Notes: generated by a model from the sequence alone, not told the origin. A stretch of DNA of 64,000 nt from Sulfurimonas sp. SAG-AH-194-C20 (GCF_029215975.1 NZ_JAEMVD010000001.1:124001-188000), one strand, 5' to 3'. Numbered from the stretch's first letter, positions 1 through 8,739 are shown. Numbers and translations: made by a program.

Positions 1-231
1 GTGCCTAACATTGCATCTAAAAACTTCTATAAAGAGATGCAAAAAATCAATGAAGACAGAAGTATAAATGTAAAGCTTCATGGTGCAAAAGTGTATGTAC
101 GTTTGATTGGAAAGATGGATGCAACAAGAGAAAATAATCTTAAAATATTTTATAAAAGATTTTTCAAAGAAGCAGGAGGAGAGTTGAAGTTTTTTGCTAA
201 CTCTTCACTCTCTAAGTCAAAGATAAAATAG
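1..231 (+). CDS. hypothetical protein, possibly truncated at window edge
   Basis: Open frame with GTG at position 1, stop TAG at 229-231 immediately followed by the ATG of the next gene; no family recognised. Confidence 0.4.
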   Translation: MPNIASKNFYKEMQKINEDRSINVKLHGAKVYVRLIGKMDATRENNLKIFYKRFFKEAGGELKFFANSSLSKSKIK

Positions 232-831
232 ATGTCTCAGTTCTCACAAAAGTACTATAAGCATTACTTTGTCGGCAAAAAAAAAGAAGTAGAGAGTATA
301 GAGTTTGACTTTTGGGTATGGAGTAACAGGTATAAGTTTTTTGAAATAATAGTTATACTTTTACTACTGCTCATACTCTTTTGTGTATGTACAAGATGTG
401 TAGAGCCAAGTCACAGAAGTATATCTTTTGGCATGGATACACCTGATGTAAGTCTAGCATCACAACAGCACGATATGAAGAGAAACGAACCTCCCGTACC
501 TAAAAAAAAAGCCCCACTACTAACTCTTGAAGAAAAGATACCAAAACTTGTACTTCCAGAACTCTCAAAACTCATCCCCAAAAAAGAGGTCACACTCCAA
601 GAATACATGTACTATGTAAACGACACAAACAAAGGTTTTCCAAGTTATATAGATGCTCAAACAAACAGAATGATAAAAGAAAAAAGACCAAGTTGTAAGG
701 GTGTAGAGTGTCCAGTACGTGGCATAAGTCAAGAGGATAAACAAGCATATGCAGAGTGGTTAAGTGAGCAGGGCAGTGCAAAATACAAGGTAGTTGAAAC
801 CTCTAAAGGCTTTTTTATCTCACAAATGTAA
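232..831 (+). CDS. membrane-anchored protein with a short FGE-sulfatase/SUMF1-like C-terminal segment
   Basis: Strong TM segment (FFEIIVILLLLLILFCVC), Pro/Lys-rich linker, then KEVTLQEYMYYVNDT...CPVRGISQEDKQAYAEWLSEQ, resembling the EVTxxxYxxF...P(V)xxVSWEDAxAYAxWL pattern of FGE-sulfatase domains. Confidence 0.5.
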   Translation: MSQFSQKYYKHYFVGKKKEVESIEFDFWVWSNRYKFFEIIVILLLLLILFCVCTRCVEPSHRSISFGMDTPDVSLASQQHDMKRNEPPVPKKKAPLLTLEEKIPKLVLPELSKLIPKKEVTLQEYMYYVNDTNKGFPSYIDAQTNRMIKEKRPSCKGVECPVRGISQEDKQAYAEWLSEQGSAKYKVVETSKGFFISQM

Positions 832-1071
832 GCTCAAGGAAGAGAAGAGACTGCTTTCCCCCCTTTACTGTACAGACAGGGCTTAAGTGTATGTTACTTC
901 CTGATATTCTCACTGTTTTAGGGTTTATATTATCACGATGTATACTCCATAGCCTATCATCAAAAAAGTGTTTATCAAATTAGCAAGAAGAAGGGGCATA
1001 TGTTGTAAACATAGTGTCTATTTTATTACGGATTTTAGGTTTATATATAAGCAGAGTCGAAATCACCCAGT

Positions 1072-2073
1072 TTAAAAATAGTAGTGTATTGATTGTAAGT
1101 TAATAACCGTTTTATAGTCGCCTTGATCAAACTGTGTAATGTTAATATTCCAGTAATTCTCCAATGCCATGCCCACGATTATAGCAACTGCTTCTGGCAT
1201 AGAGTGTGCAATGGTTATATCTGAATACTCCAAATGCAGATTATTAATAGTGTTATAAATCTCCTGAGCATATAAGACCCAGTCCTCATTCATACCGATA
1301 GTACCATTGCCTAAACTCTTCAAGATGACCTTGTTCTCAAAGTCTTTAAAGGTGTCATGATCATAAGAGACATTATGACTAGAGAGTTGTATCACTAAAA
1401 GAAGGCTTTTGCTTTGTGGGTTAGATATGTTTTTAACAAGAGAGAACTTCTTATACTCTGTAATCTGTTCTTTATATTGTCTTGAAGATATCGTTGCAAC
1501 CCTGTCAAAGCGATCTTGAAAGTCATTATTCTGATACACAACAATCCCATCACTACGAAACATACTACCAATAGCAAAGCCGATGGCAGGTCTTTTAAGA
1601 TAAGCGATATGGAACTGTACCTTGTTGTCAAAACACCGTTCAATAGCATTGAGAGAGTAGCGAATAATTTGCAAAAAGCTAATCAGCCTTTTATTATCAT
1701 ACATACTACCGTTATACTGAAAGAGCAGATCATTTCGTGAGATATTAAAGTAGCGATTTAACTTTTTTTCGATATCCTTAAAACGCTTGTCTTTTTCGAT
1801 CTCTTTGGTAATGGAGAGATAGATAGCATTGAGTGGTTTTGGATCATCTACACTAATAACAATGGGAATAGGCAACACTTCATTGGTGTAAAACTTTCTC
1901 ATACGATACTCGTCAATAACAGACCAAGACAATAGCGCAAGTGCAATAAATAGTGTTATCCAAAAACCATACATACCAAGATAGGCATCGGAGAGAAGTC
2001 CACCAAAACCAGCTAATGCCATAGAGGCTTGAAAGAGGTGATTCTCAAAAATATTACCCAGATACTTAAACAT
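1072..2073 (-). CDS. TM-SAVED domain protein (Cap14-like architecture)
   Basis: N-terminal hydrophobic helices, then SAVED-like segments: VQFHIAYLKRPAIGFAIGS...IVVYQNN and ITIAHSMPEAVAIIVGMALENYWNINITQFDQGDYKTVINL; TAATG overlap with the upstream gene. Confidence 0.7.
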   Translation of the reverse strand: MFKYLGNIFENHLFQASMALAGFGGLLSDAYLGMYGFWITLFIALALLSWSVIDEYRMRKFYTNEVLPIPIVISVDDPKPLNAIYLSITKEIEKDKRFKDIEKKLNRYFNISRNDLLFQYNGSMYDNKRLISFLQIIRYSLNAIERCFDNKVQFHIAYLKRPAIGFAIGSMFRSDGIVVYQNNDFQDRFDRVATISSRQYKEQITEYKKFSLVKNISNPQSKSLLLVIQLSSHNVSYDHDTFKDFENKVILKSLGNGTIGMNEDWVLYAQEIYNTINNLHLEYSDITIAHSMPEAVAIIVGMALENYWNINITQFDQGDYKTVINLQSIHYYF

Positions 2074-3305
2074 TATCGACTACTTTTCTTTGTGTATTTT
2101 TCATAAATCCAACCTTTTTTATCAACATAGAGCCAGTTACCAAACTTCTTTGTTACACAGACACTATCACCTTTATGGAGTGTTGCAACACTATGTGCTT
2201 TAGACTGATGATCACTACGTATGTTTAAACCATTGCTCGTGATTTTGTAATAATTGCATGTACTTTTATCGGCAGTTTTTACTGCTTCATACTTGTGCAC
2301 CTGTGATGATTCTTTTGTTTTTATATTGGAAAAGTATTGACTTGCAAAATATATTATAATTACGACAACTAGAATTTCCACAATATGCGCAAGAATATAG
2401 AGTATCACATTTACAACAAACATAAGCACCTGACTAATTAAAAATATTACAATAAAAAGAGGTGTTAGTAACCATAATATTAATCTTGTTAAGCTCTTAA
2501 GCAGTAATATTATAGCTCGAAATAGTTTTTGAAACAGACCAAAATAGGATAAAGTAAGAAATATATTCAAAAGAATAACAAAACTGTAACTATGAGATAA
2601 CACAATTTCTGTAGTGTGACCATCCAGCTTCATCCAAAATACTGCACCTAAATTAGCGATAAGTAGCATTATTATTAAACTAATATACTCTTCTATAATG
2701 ACTAGCAAACATTTATCTTTTAGTTTTAAATGTAGTGGTAGTCTATGTTGGTCTATAAGAATCTCTTGTTTTGCTTTTAGGTTTACCACTGGTTTAGAGA
2801 GCCATTTTGTACCCTCAAGATAGGATATTACATCACGACAAGCCCGTTTAAACTTTCGAAATTCAGGTATTTTGTAGTTGTGTATGTGTAATAATTGGTT
2901 ACGTTCATGTGCAATGCGTATTAGATTATTATAGTGTCCACCTATTAACTGTGCTCTATCTCGATAATATTTATCTTTTTGAGTATTAAAGTTGTCAAAC
3001 TCATCATTAAGGTTTTCTTGGGCATCTTTATAAGCAATATAAGCATTAAGTTCATTATCAATATTTGATTCATATTCATACTGCTCTTTATAATAATAAT
3101 CTCCATCATCACGATCACGATAGAACTTATGCCCTAAAGAAGCAATAGCAGGCTTTTGAATTGGTGTCGGTCTAACAGGTTCTCTTAGCTTGTTAAATGA
3201 CTTTACTTTGTCGCTGTAACTTTCACCTACCGCACCTTTTGTATCTAAAAGTTTTTCAATGCTCTGCACGAAGTAAAGGACTTCACTAATCTGTGCTGTT
3301 GTCAT
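2073..3305 (-). CDS. membrane protein with HEPN-like RNxxxH motif, multiple TM helices and C-terminal SH3b domain
   Basis: ORF track starts at 3410, but the Met at 3305 (MTTAQISEVLYF) makes an ATGA overlap with the upstream stop; motif RNQLLH; several TM helices; C-terminal SNGLNIRSDHQSKAHSVATLHKGDSVCVTKKFGNWLYVDKKGWIYEKY is SH3b-like. Confidence 0.6.
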   Translation of the reverse strand: MTTAQISEVLYFVQSIEKLLDTKGAVGESYSDKVKSFNKLREPVRPTPIQKPAIASLGHKFYRDRDDGDYYYKEQYEYESNIDNELNAYIAYKDAQENLNDEFDNFNTQKDKYYRDRAQLIGGHYNNLIRIAHERNQLLHIHNYKIPEFRKFKRACRDVISYLEGTKWLSKPVVNLKAKQEILIDQHRLPLHLKLKDKCLLVIIEEYISLIIMLLIANLGAVFWMKLDGHTTEIVLSHSYSFVILLNIFLTLSYFGLFQKLFRAIILLLKSLTRLILWLLTPLFIVIFLISQVLMFVVNVILYILAHIVEILVVVIIIYFASQYFSNIKTKESSQVHKYEAVKTADKSTCNYYKITSNGLNIRSDHQSKAHSVATLHKGDSVCVTKKFGNWLYVDKKGWIYEKYTKKSSR

Positions 3306-3949
3306 TTGATCATGCCCATGTAGACAGAAATACTCACAATAGCTGCTACCATAATAAGTGCTGCTGTGAAACGTAGAAAACGGTACCATCGTGCTGCATA
3401 ATAGTGACATGAATGCTTATTTAAAGCACGAAGTATCTCTACATAGTTTTCATGGTAGATGCTAAACTTTGACGTACCACACTCTACACAACAGTTAGTA
3501 AAAGATCGTATCAAAGAGCCTATTTTAGGATCATAACTTTTAGTATTGTGTAAGTCTATATGAGATTCTTCTACTTTTAACATGATTACTGAATGTAAAT
3601 GTAAACGTACTTTGTAATCATCTATTATTTGTAAAACAACCCTACATTTTTCTAATGCTACTTCAAGGTCGTTAACACTTCCATTACCATGAACCGCTTT
3701 ATTTCTAATCTCTCCAACCTCTATAATCTTAGCCTCAAAACTTGGATCGAATTGTTTAAACAGAACACTCGCCTTGTCATAGATTCCTTTTCCCTCTCCA
3801 CCAAGTGACTCTAAAGATGACTCTATCTTAGTGCTCATTTGAATAAGCTGTGCTAAATCATAAAAGTGCTGACATTCTGTTTTGATATCAGGGGAAAAGA
3901 AAACGGATAAAAGTGCTCTAAAAAGTGAGGGTTTGGAAATAGTAGCCAT
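3302..3949 (-). CDS. HEPN-like domain protein with C-terminal TM helix
   Basis: IIEVGEIRNKAVHGNGSVNDLEVALEKCRVVLQII resembles HEPN/DUF4145-type helices with an R-N-x3-H motif; C-terminal TM FTAALIMVAAIVSISVYMG. Confidence 0.6.
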   Translation of the reverse strand: MATISKPSLFRALLSVFFSPDIKTECQHFYDLAQLIQMSTKIESSLESLGGEGKGIYDKASVLFKQFDPSFEAKIIEVGEIRNKAVHGNGSVNDLEVALEKCRVVLQIIDDYKVRLHLHSVIMLKVEESHIDLHNTKSYDPKIGSLIRSFTNCCVECGTSKFSIYHENYVEILRALNKHSCHYYAARWYRFLRFTAALIMVAAIVSISVYMGMIK

Positions 3950-4268
3950 GAATTTATGTTAATCCTATTTTGAGAGCCACTTATAGATTCAAAAAAATAA
4001 CCTATAATTTAAGCTTAAACGAATTTAAAAAAAAAGCCTCCAATATAGCTGTAAAATGTTATAATTCTTTGGTACAAAACAATAACTTTATATCTATCAG
4101 AAGGCTTAATATAAAAAACATTGTACCAAAAACATCATCAACTCTGTCTAAAATATGAATTAAATTTTCAATCTAGAAAACTCATTCTTTCCTTAACTTG
4201 ATTTATACATCTAAACACTGAATATCATTTTTTTCATAGTTTGATTTTACCCTTATAAAACGAATACA

Positions 4269-5195
4269 TCATTTCGCTTTTATTTTTTTAAGATAATCTT
4301 CAAGCTCATTTATAAGCTTCTCTTTAAATCTTAACGGTTCGAGTATCTCTACATGCGGAAGCCATGCTTTGATAATGTTATCTATATCTTCATCATGGCT
4401 TATCTTAAAACTCACCCTGAGAGAAGCATCGCTATACTCCTCTAAAATATTTTGTGATTCTAAAAAATCTTTATTTTTAAAGTAGGGTGCTACTTCTTTG
4501 TAAACTTTTATGATTACCTCAAAAGAGTTTCCATCACTGTAAAATGCTGAGTGAGCATTGTCTAGAATTTTTTCTATTTCTTGAACTGTTGTCTTGTAAT
4601 ATCTTTGAGTAGAACTGATTTTCTTAATTTCTGAGAGTTTGAATGTTTTAGTTTTGTTGTCGTGCAGGTCTTTAGCAAAAAAATACCAAAAACCATCAAA
4701 GTTAACTATCTTATATGCTTCTACTTCTACTATTTTAGAATTAAGACTAAGAGATAGTATTTCTTGATTGTTAATGTACTTCTCAAGCCTCTCAATAAAA
4801 ATAGAATCTATATCTATATCTTCGATATCATCTTGTTTCACATAGTATGGGTTAAAAAAGTTTTTTGTAGAGAGTTTTTTAAAAATTCTATTTTTGATAA
4901 GGTCAATATTTTTGACATCAGTAAATTGAGAGAGTGCAATTTTTAAAAACATCATCTCATCATTATCTAAAACCGTTCTGTTAAGAGAAAAGCCCTCTTG
5001 AAACATAAACTTTCCATTTGAGTCTTTAATGATTGGAAATTCACAGAGATTATCTTTTATATCTTTTTGGATAGTCCGTACACTTACATTAAACTCTTCT
5101 GCAAATTCTTTAGTATTTAGTCTTTCATTGTAAGAGAGTTTACTTAGGATTTGAGTTAATCTTCGTAAGGTCTTGTCGTAATCTTTTTTTCCCAT
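4269..5195 (-). CDS. HTH + WYL domain transcriptional regulator
   Basis: N-terminal HTH (NTKEFAEEFNVSVRTIQKDI); WYL-type segment AYKIVNFDGFWYFFAKDLHDNKTKTFKLSEIKKI; C-terminal WCX-like region. Confidence 0.85.
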   Translation of the reverse strand: MGKKDYDKTLRRLTQILSKLSYNERLNTKEFAEEFNVSVRTIQKDIKDNLCEFPIIKDSNGKFMFQEGFSLNRTVLDNDEMMFLKIALSQFTDVKNIDLIKNRIFKKLSTKNFFNPYYVKQDDIEDIDIDSIFIERLEKYINNQEILSLSLNSKIVEVEAYKIVNFDGFWYFFAKDLHDNKTKTFKLSEIKKISSTQRYYKTTVQEIEKILDNAHSAFYSDGNSFEVIIKVYKEVAPYFKNKDFLESQNILEEYSDASLRVSFKISHDEDIDNIIKAWLPHVEILEPLRFKEKLINELEDYLKKIKAK

Positions 5196-5206
5196 AAATC
5201 AGCCTT

Positions 5207-6592
5207 TTACTTTAGATGTTGTTTGTAGTACTCATATACATCATAGATAGATATGTACTCTTTTTTAGAAGTAAGCATCTTATTCATAAGAAGGATAAAG
5301 TTTTTAAATACTTCATCTTGCATCAGCACTTTAGTCTGCACCGTTGTACGTTTATCTGTTTTATACTGCATTATTAAAAGTAGAGTGTTTTTATCGAAAA
5401 AGTCCATATTAAGAGTAAGCTTTTGAGAGAGATGTGATTGTATCTCTTCTCGAAATGCTTCCCTCTCTTTTTGTTTTATAGATTTAAAATTTTCTTTTTC
5501 ATTTAGAATGGTATTAATATTTGTGCTTTGCAATCCAAACTGTGCATCTATCTCTCTTATAAAAGTTTCTATATTGTTTTTTGGTGAACCTCGTACAAAT
5601 ATTTTCTTTGCAAAAGCACGTTTATAGCTAGGGTTAATTTTTGAGTTTGGTAAATCTGCGATATCATTGTACTTATCAAAGTCTGTAAGTATGCAGATAT
5701 TTGCATCCTCATCTAAACTTTCTCTTACTGAATCTAGTTTGTAAAGTAGGGCAGTTGTGTCTAAAATTTTCAAGTATTTACACTCTATCATATGCAGATG
5801 ATTATTTTTCATTATCAAAATATCATATTCATTTTCTATAAAGATATCATCAAGCCGTTTATCTTTTATCTTTACACCAAGGAGTATGTCATCGTAGTTG
5901 AGTTCTTTAATAAGATTAAAGACATATTGCTCATACAAAAAACCAGTTTTTATTTTCTTAAATGAAGTGTTTGGCATTTCACTATTAAAATAGAGTAATT
6001 TATCTGCTTCATACTTTTCAAAAAAAACATTTAAATCTTTTTTATATTTATCAGCTATAGTTGAACCTTCAATGCAAACAACCTCAATATCTTTGAGTAA
6101 GAAGTGATCTTTTATGGGGATAGAGGTATTCATCTTATATGTTTTCATACTCTCTTTTGTTAAAATATTATACTCATTATCATATCTATCATAAGTAAGT
6201 ATTTTAGTATTCTGGGCTAGAAATTCATTTGAAAATAAGATGCCAATATTTGCTAGCCCATCACTAACATTTATATGTAAATCCCCATAGTCATCGGTAT
6301 ATGTTTTTAGAATATCAATCACTTGATGTATGGCTTTTAGGCTATCTTCATCTAGTTTAATGGAAAATGTTTTAATCTCTAAGTCATACTTTTTTATAAA
6401 TGCTGTTGTGCCATTAATGATTTTTTTTGCACTGATGAGGTCGTTTTTAAAGTCATCATAAATAATGATATGTTTTGTGATTTTATCTTTGTATTCATAA
6501 AAAATGGGAAGGATTGATGAGTAGAAATCACCAACTATTGAAACTAAAATCATTTTATTAACCTTGACTTGAAGTATTTTTTGTACGTCCAA
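5207..6592 (-). CDS. CARF + PD-(D/E)xK nuclease, Card1/Can2-like (DUF1887 family)
   Basis: N-terminal CARF-like Rossmann (MILVSIVGDFYSSILPIFYEY...LHINVSDGLANIGILFSNEF); nuclease core NEYDILIMKNNHLHMIECKYLK; probable true start is M14 at 6553, with AAGG 8 nt upstream. Confidence 0.75.
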   Translation of the reverse strand: MDVQKILQVKVNKMILVSIVGDFYSSILPIFYEYKDKITKHIIIYDDFKNDLISAKKIINGTTAFIKKYDLEIKTFSIKLDEDSLKAIHQVIDILKTYTDDYGDLHINVSDGLANIGILFSNEFLAQNTKILTYDRYDNEYNILTKESMKTYKMNTSIPIKDHFLLKDIEVVCIEGSTIADKYKKDLNVFFEKYEADKLLYFNSEMPNTSFKKIKTGFLYEQYVFNLIKELNYDDILLGVKIKDKRLDDIFIENEYDILIMKNNHLHMIECKYLKILDTTALLYKLDSVRESLDEDANICILTDFDKYNDIADLPNSKINPSYKRAFAKKIFVRGSPKNNIETFIREIDAQFGLQSTNINTILNEKENFKSIKQKEREAFREEIQSHLSQKLTLNMDFFDKNTLLLIMQYKTDKRTTVQTKVLMQDEVFKNFILLMNKMLTSKKEYISIYDVYEYYKQHLK

Positions 6593-6632
6593 TTATGACA
6601 TAAAATATAGCTATTTGTAGTAATCTCAATAG

Positions 6633-6935
6633 TTAAAGTTTTTTGACATTCTTGTCGTGGAACTTCACCCACTTACATCTTTTTTTATTTTTTATAGCAT
6701 AGATATTATAAGTAAACTTTCGCCCACACTCTTGACATAAAAATGTAGCTCTGTTTTTAGCCTTGTTGTAGTTAACAAATAAAAAGTTTCCAAGTTGGTC
6801 ACCCTCTTTATAAATGACTTTTTCATTTTTTAAGTAAGATTTTTCAGTGAGAAGGGCATCTTCTTTTTGTTTTGTGAGCCAAGTAGGTTCTATATCTTCT
6901 TCAAACTCATCTTCGTTCATCATAACGCTAAACAT
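6633..6935 (-). CDS. small CxxC zinc-ribbon-like hypothetical protein
   Basis: FLCQECGRKFTY; overlaps the preceding gene by 8 nt. Confidence 0.5.
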   Translation of the reverse strand: MFSVMMNEDEFEEDIEPTWLTKQKEDALLTEKSYLKNEKVIYKEGDQLGNFLFVNYNKAKNRATFLCQECGRKFTYNIYAIKNKKRCKWVKFHDKNVKKL

Positions 6936-7317
6936 TTACCTTATAGTTGAGTTTTATATCTTCACTGTTCATTCCAGAAAAACCCCAGTTACATGCGGGA
7001 GACTCTATAATGCAAATCTCGATGTCAGTTTTGAGTATCTTTAGTTCTGTGTGTATATTTTCAAAAAGTGCAGTTATAAGTCTCTTTTTTGTTTCTTTGG
7101 CTCGACCTTCCATCATCATGATTTCAATGATGGTGTAGTTAGAACTTTTTACATCAGAAAATAGCATATCCTCATCACTAAACGCGATAAATCTATGGTA
7201 CTTTTTCTCTGTTGGAAATGAAAGCTCTTTTACAATAGTTTCATGAATAATTTGAGAGAGTTGTGTTTGTATGACTTTAAGGTTTTTTTTAAGGCCATAT
7301 ATTTTAACTTGTGCCAT
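6928..7317 (-). CDS. tautomerase-family protein
   Basis: GRAKETKKRLITALFENIHTELKILKTDIEICIIESPACNWGFSGMNSEDIKLNYKVNV resembles small tautomerase-superfamily proteins. Confidence 0.55.
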   Translation of the reverse strand: MAQVKIYGLKKNLKVIQTQLSQIIHETIVKELSFPTEKKYHRFIAFSDEDMLFSDVKSSNYTIIEIMMMEGRAKETKKRLITALFENIHTELKILKTDIEICIIESPACNWGFSGMNSEDIKLNYKVNV

Positions 7318-7320
7318 AAT

Positions 7321-8145
7321 TTAGCCAGCTCTCATTTTAAGTAGGGCATTTATATCTATGGCTTCATCATACTTCACAAACGCAGCACTCTTTTTATCTA
7401 TGGCAAACATTGTCATTCTGTCGGCCAACTCATTTCCCTCATACCCTGCATGTGCTTTTATGTGGGAGAGTTGTACATCTTGCTTGATTTCATTGTAAAG
7501 ATAGTAGGCCTTTTTTATGATGTCAAGGTTTTTAATCTCACCACCTTTTTTAGTCCAGCCTTTTTTCTCCCAGCCAATAGCCCACTTGCTGATGCAATCG
7601 ATGGAGTACATGGAGTCACACTTTATGCTAACGTTATTCCCTGCGTTAGTCTCTCGTTGTGCAATAATTAAAGACTCATACAGAGCTCCGAGTTCTGCTG
7701 TGTTGTTAGTTCCCATCGGCTCATAGAGTCCGTACCAAAGTTCAGAGAGTTTATCATCTCTGTAGATTGCCACACCTGAACCAGCTTTTCCAGGGTTTGG
7801 AGTACATCCACCATCGCAGTAGATAGTTACAGCTCCATCAGTTGGGGGAACTTGAATTGCTTGCGTTTGGGGTGCTTCTTGGAGTTCACTTTCTCTATCA
7901 TTTTGTCTAAATTTTTGAAGTGCTTTATAGTTTGTGATGATAGTTTTTCGAGATGTTTTTGCTTTTATATCTCGCAGTAGAACAAAAAGTTCAGCTCTTG
8001 CGTCTGAGAGTTCTTTTGTAAGACTAAGTGCTATAAAGTCATCTTTATTTTCTAAAGTAAGTCCAAGTAAAATGAGCTGTTCTTCATTTAGCTCGCCTTT
8101 TTTATCAACCCCTAGTTCAAGTAGGGCTTCTGTTACAACTTGCAT
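7321..8145 (-). CDS. rnhA: ribonuclease HI with N-terminal extension
   Basis: YCDGGCTPNPGKAGSGVAIYRDD...TNNTAELGALYESL...CDSMYSIDCI...KAHAGYEGNELAD. Confidence 0.85.
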   Translation of the reverse strand: MQVVTEALLELGVDKKGELNEEQLILLGLTLENKDDFIALSLTKELSDARAELFVLLRDIKAKTSRKTIITNYKALQKFRQNDRESELQEAPQTQAIQVPPTDGAVTIYCDGGCTPNPGKAGSGVAIYRDDKLSELWYGLYEPMGTNNTAELGALYESLIIAQRETNAGNNVSIKCDSMYSIDCISKWAIGWEKKGWTKKGGEIKNLDIIKKAYYLYNEIKQDVQLSHIKAHAGYEGNELADRMTMFAIDKKSAAFVKYDEAIDINALLKMRAG

Positions 8146-8681
8146 TAGCCAGTCACTTTAGAGAGGTCAACAGGTGTAAATGTTTTAGCATTGTACTCAT
8201 TGAGTTTGTCTTTTTTATCTAACTTTATAGCCCACTCACGGTACTCAACTCTATCTTCTTTGTACTCCATGATAGGAACAGCTTCTCCACAACTCGTCTC
8301 CACTGCATGGATGTTAAAACGAAAGAAGTTACGAACGATGTTTTTTATCTCCCCAAACTCTTTGGCATAGCCATCAAACTTAGCATCTTCTCTCTCAACT
8401 ATTTCAGCCTTACAAAAAAGTCTGAGTATCTGTGGTTTACCAACAAAAGCATTAAAAACAAGGGTGACTTCTCCACCTGCGTTTGCATCTCTATATGTTC
8501 TGTTTCCACTTCCTGGGTACTGCATAAAAAGAAGAGTGCTCTCATCTAAAACACGGATACTATCGTAACCTTTAGGAGAGAGGTTTACCTCTCCACCTGA
8601 ACAAGATGCAAGATAAAAAAGCTTCTGCTCTTGTATGAAGTCTATGTCCTTTTGTTTTAACACTTTGTACTGCTTACCCAT
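8145..8681 (-). CDS. pyridoxamine 5'-phosphate oxidase-family protein
   Basis: FYLASCSGGEVNLSPKGYDSIRVLDESTLLFMQYPGSGNRTYRD; PPOX/FMN-binding pattern. Confidence 0.75.
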   Translation of the reverse strand: MGKQYKVLKQKDIDFIQEQKLFYLASCSGGEVNLSPKGYDSIRVLDESTLLFMQYPGSGNRTYRDANAGGEVTLVFNAFVGKPQILRLFCKAEIVEREDAKFDGYAKEFGEIKNIVRNFFRFNIHAVETSCGEAVPIMEYKEDRVEYREWAIKLDKKDKLNEYNAKTFTPVDLSKVTG

Positions 8682-8739
8682 TTATAGCCCTTTTAATACT
8701 TCTAGTTTCATATTCTACTTTATTTTAGTAACAAAGCTA

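Noticed and set aside
411-781. Antisense ORFs (411-608, 590-781) within the SUMF1-like gene
   Set aside because: Short, biased translations opposite a better-supported CDS; same reasoning applied to the other 60-110 aa shadow ORFs across the window.
3306-3410. Upstream 35-codon extension of the second HEPN-like gene
   Set aside because: Overlaps the preceding gene by over 100 nt; the Met at 3305 gives a standard ATGA junction.
1072-3949. Possible CD-NTase or minimal Cas10-like cyclase hidden in the HEPN/SAVED operon
   Set aside because: No GS-x(n)-DxD or GGDD-type motif in any of the three translations.
3970-4158. 62 aa plus-strand ORF in the intergenic gap
   Set aside because: AT-rich, low-complexity translation with no clear RBS; probably chance, and overlaps the inverted repeat.
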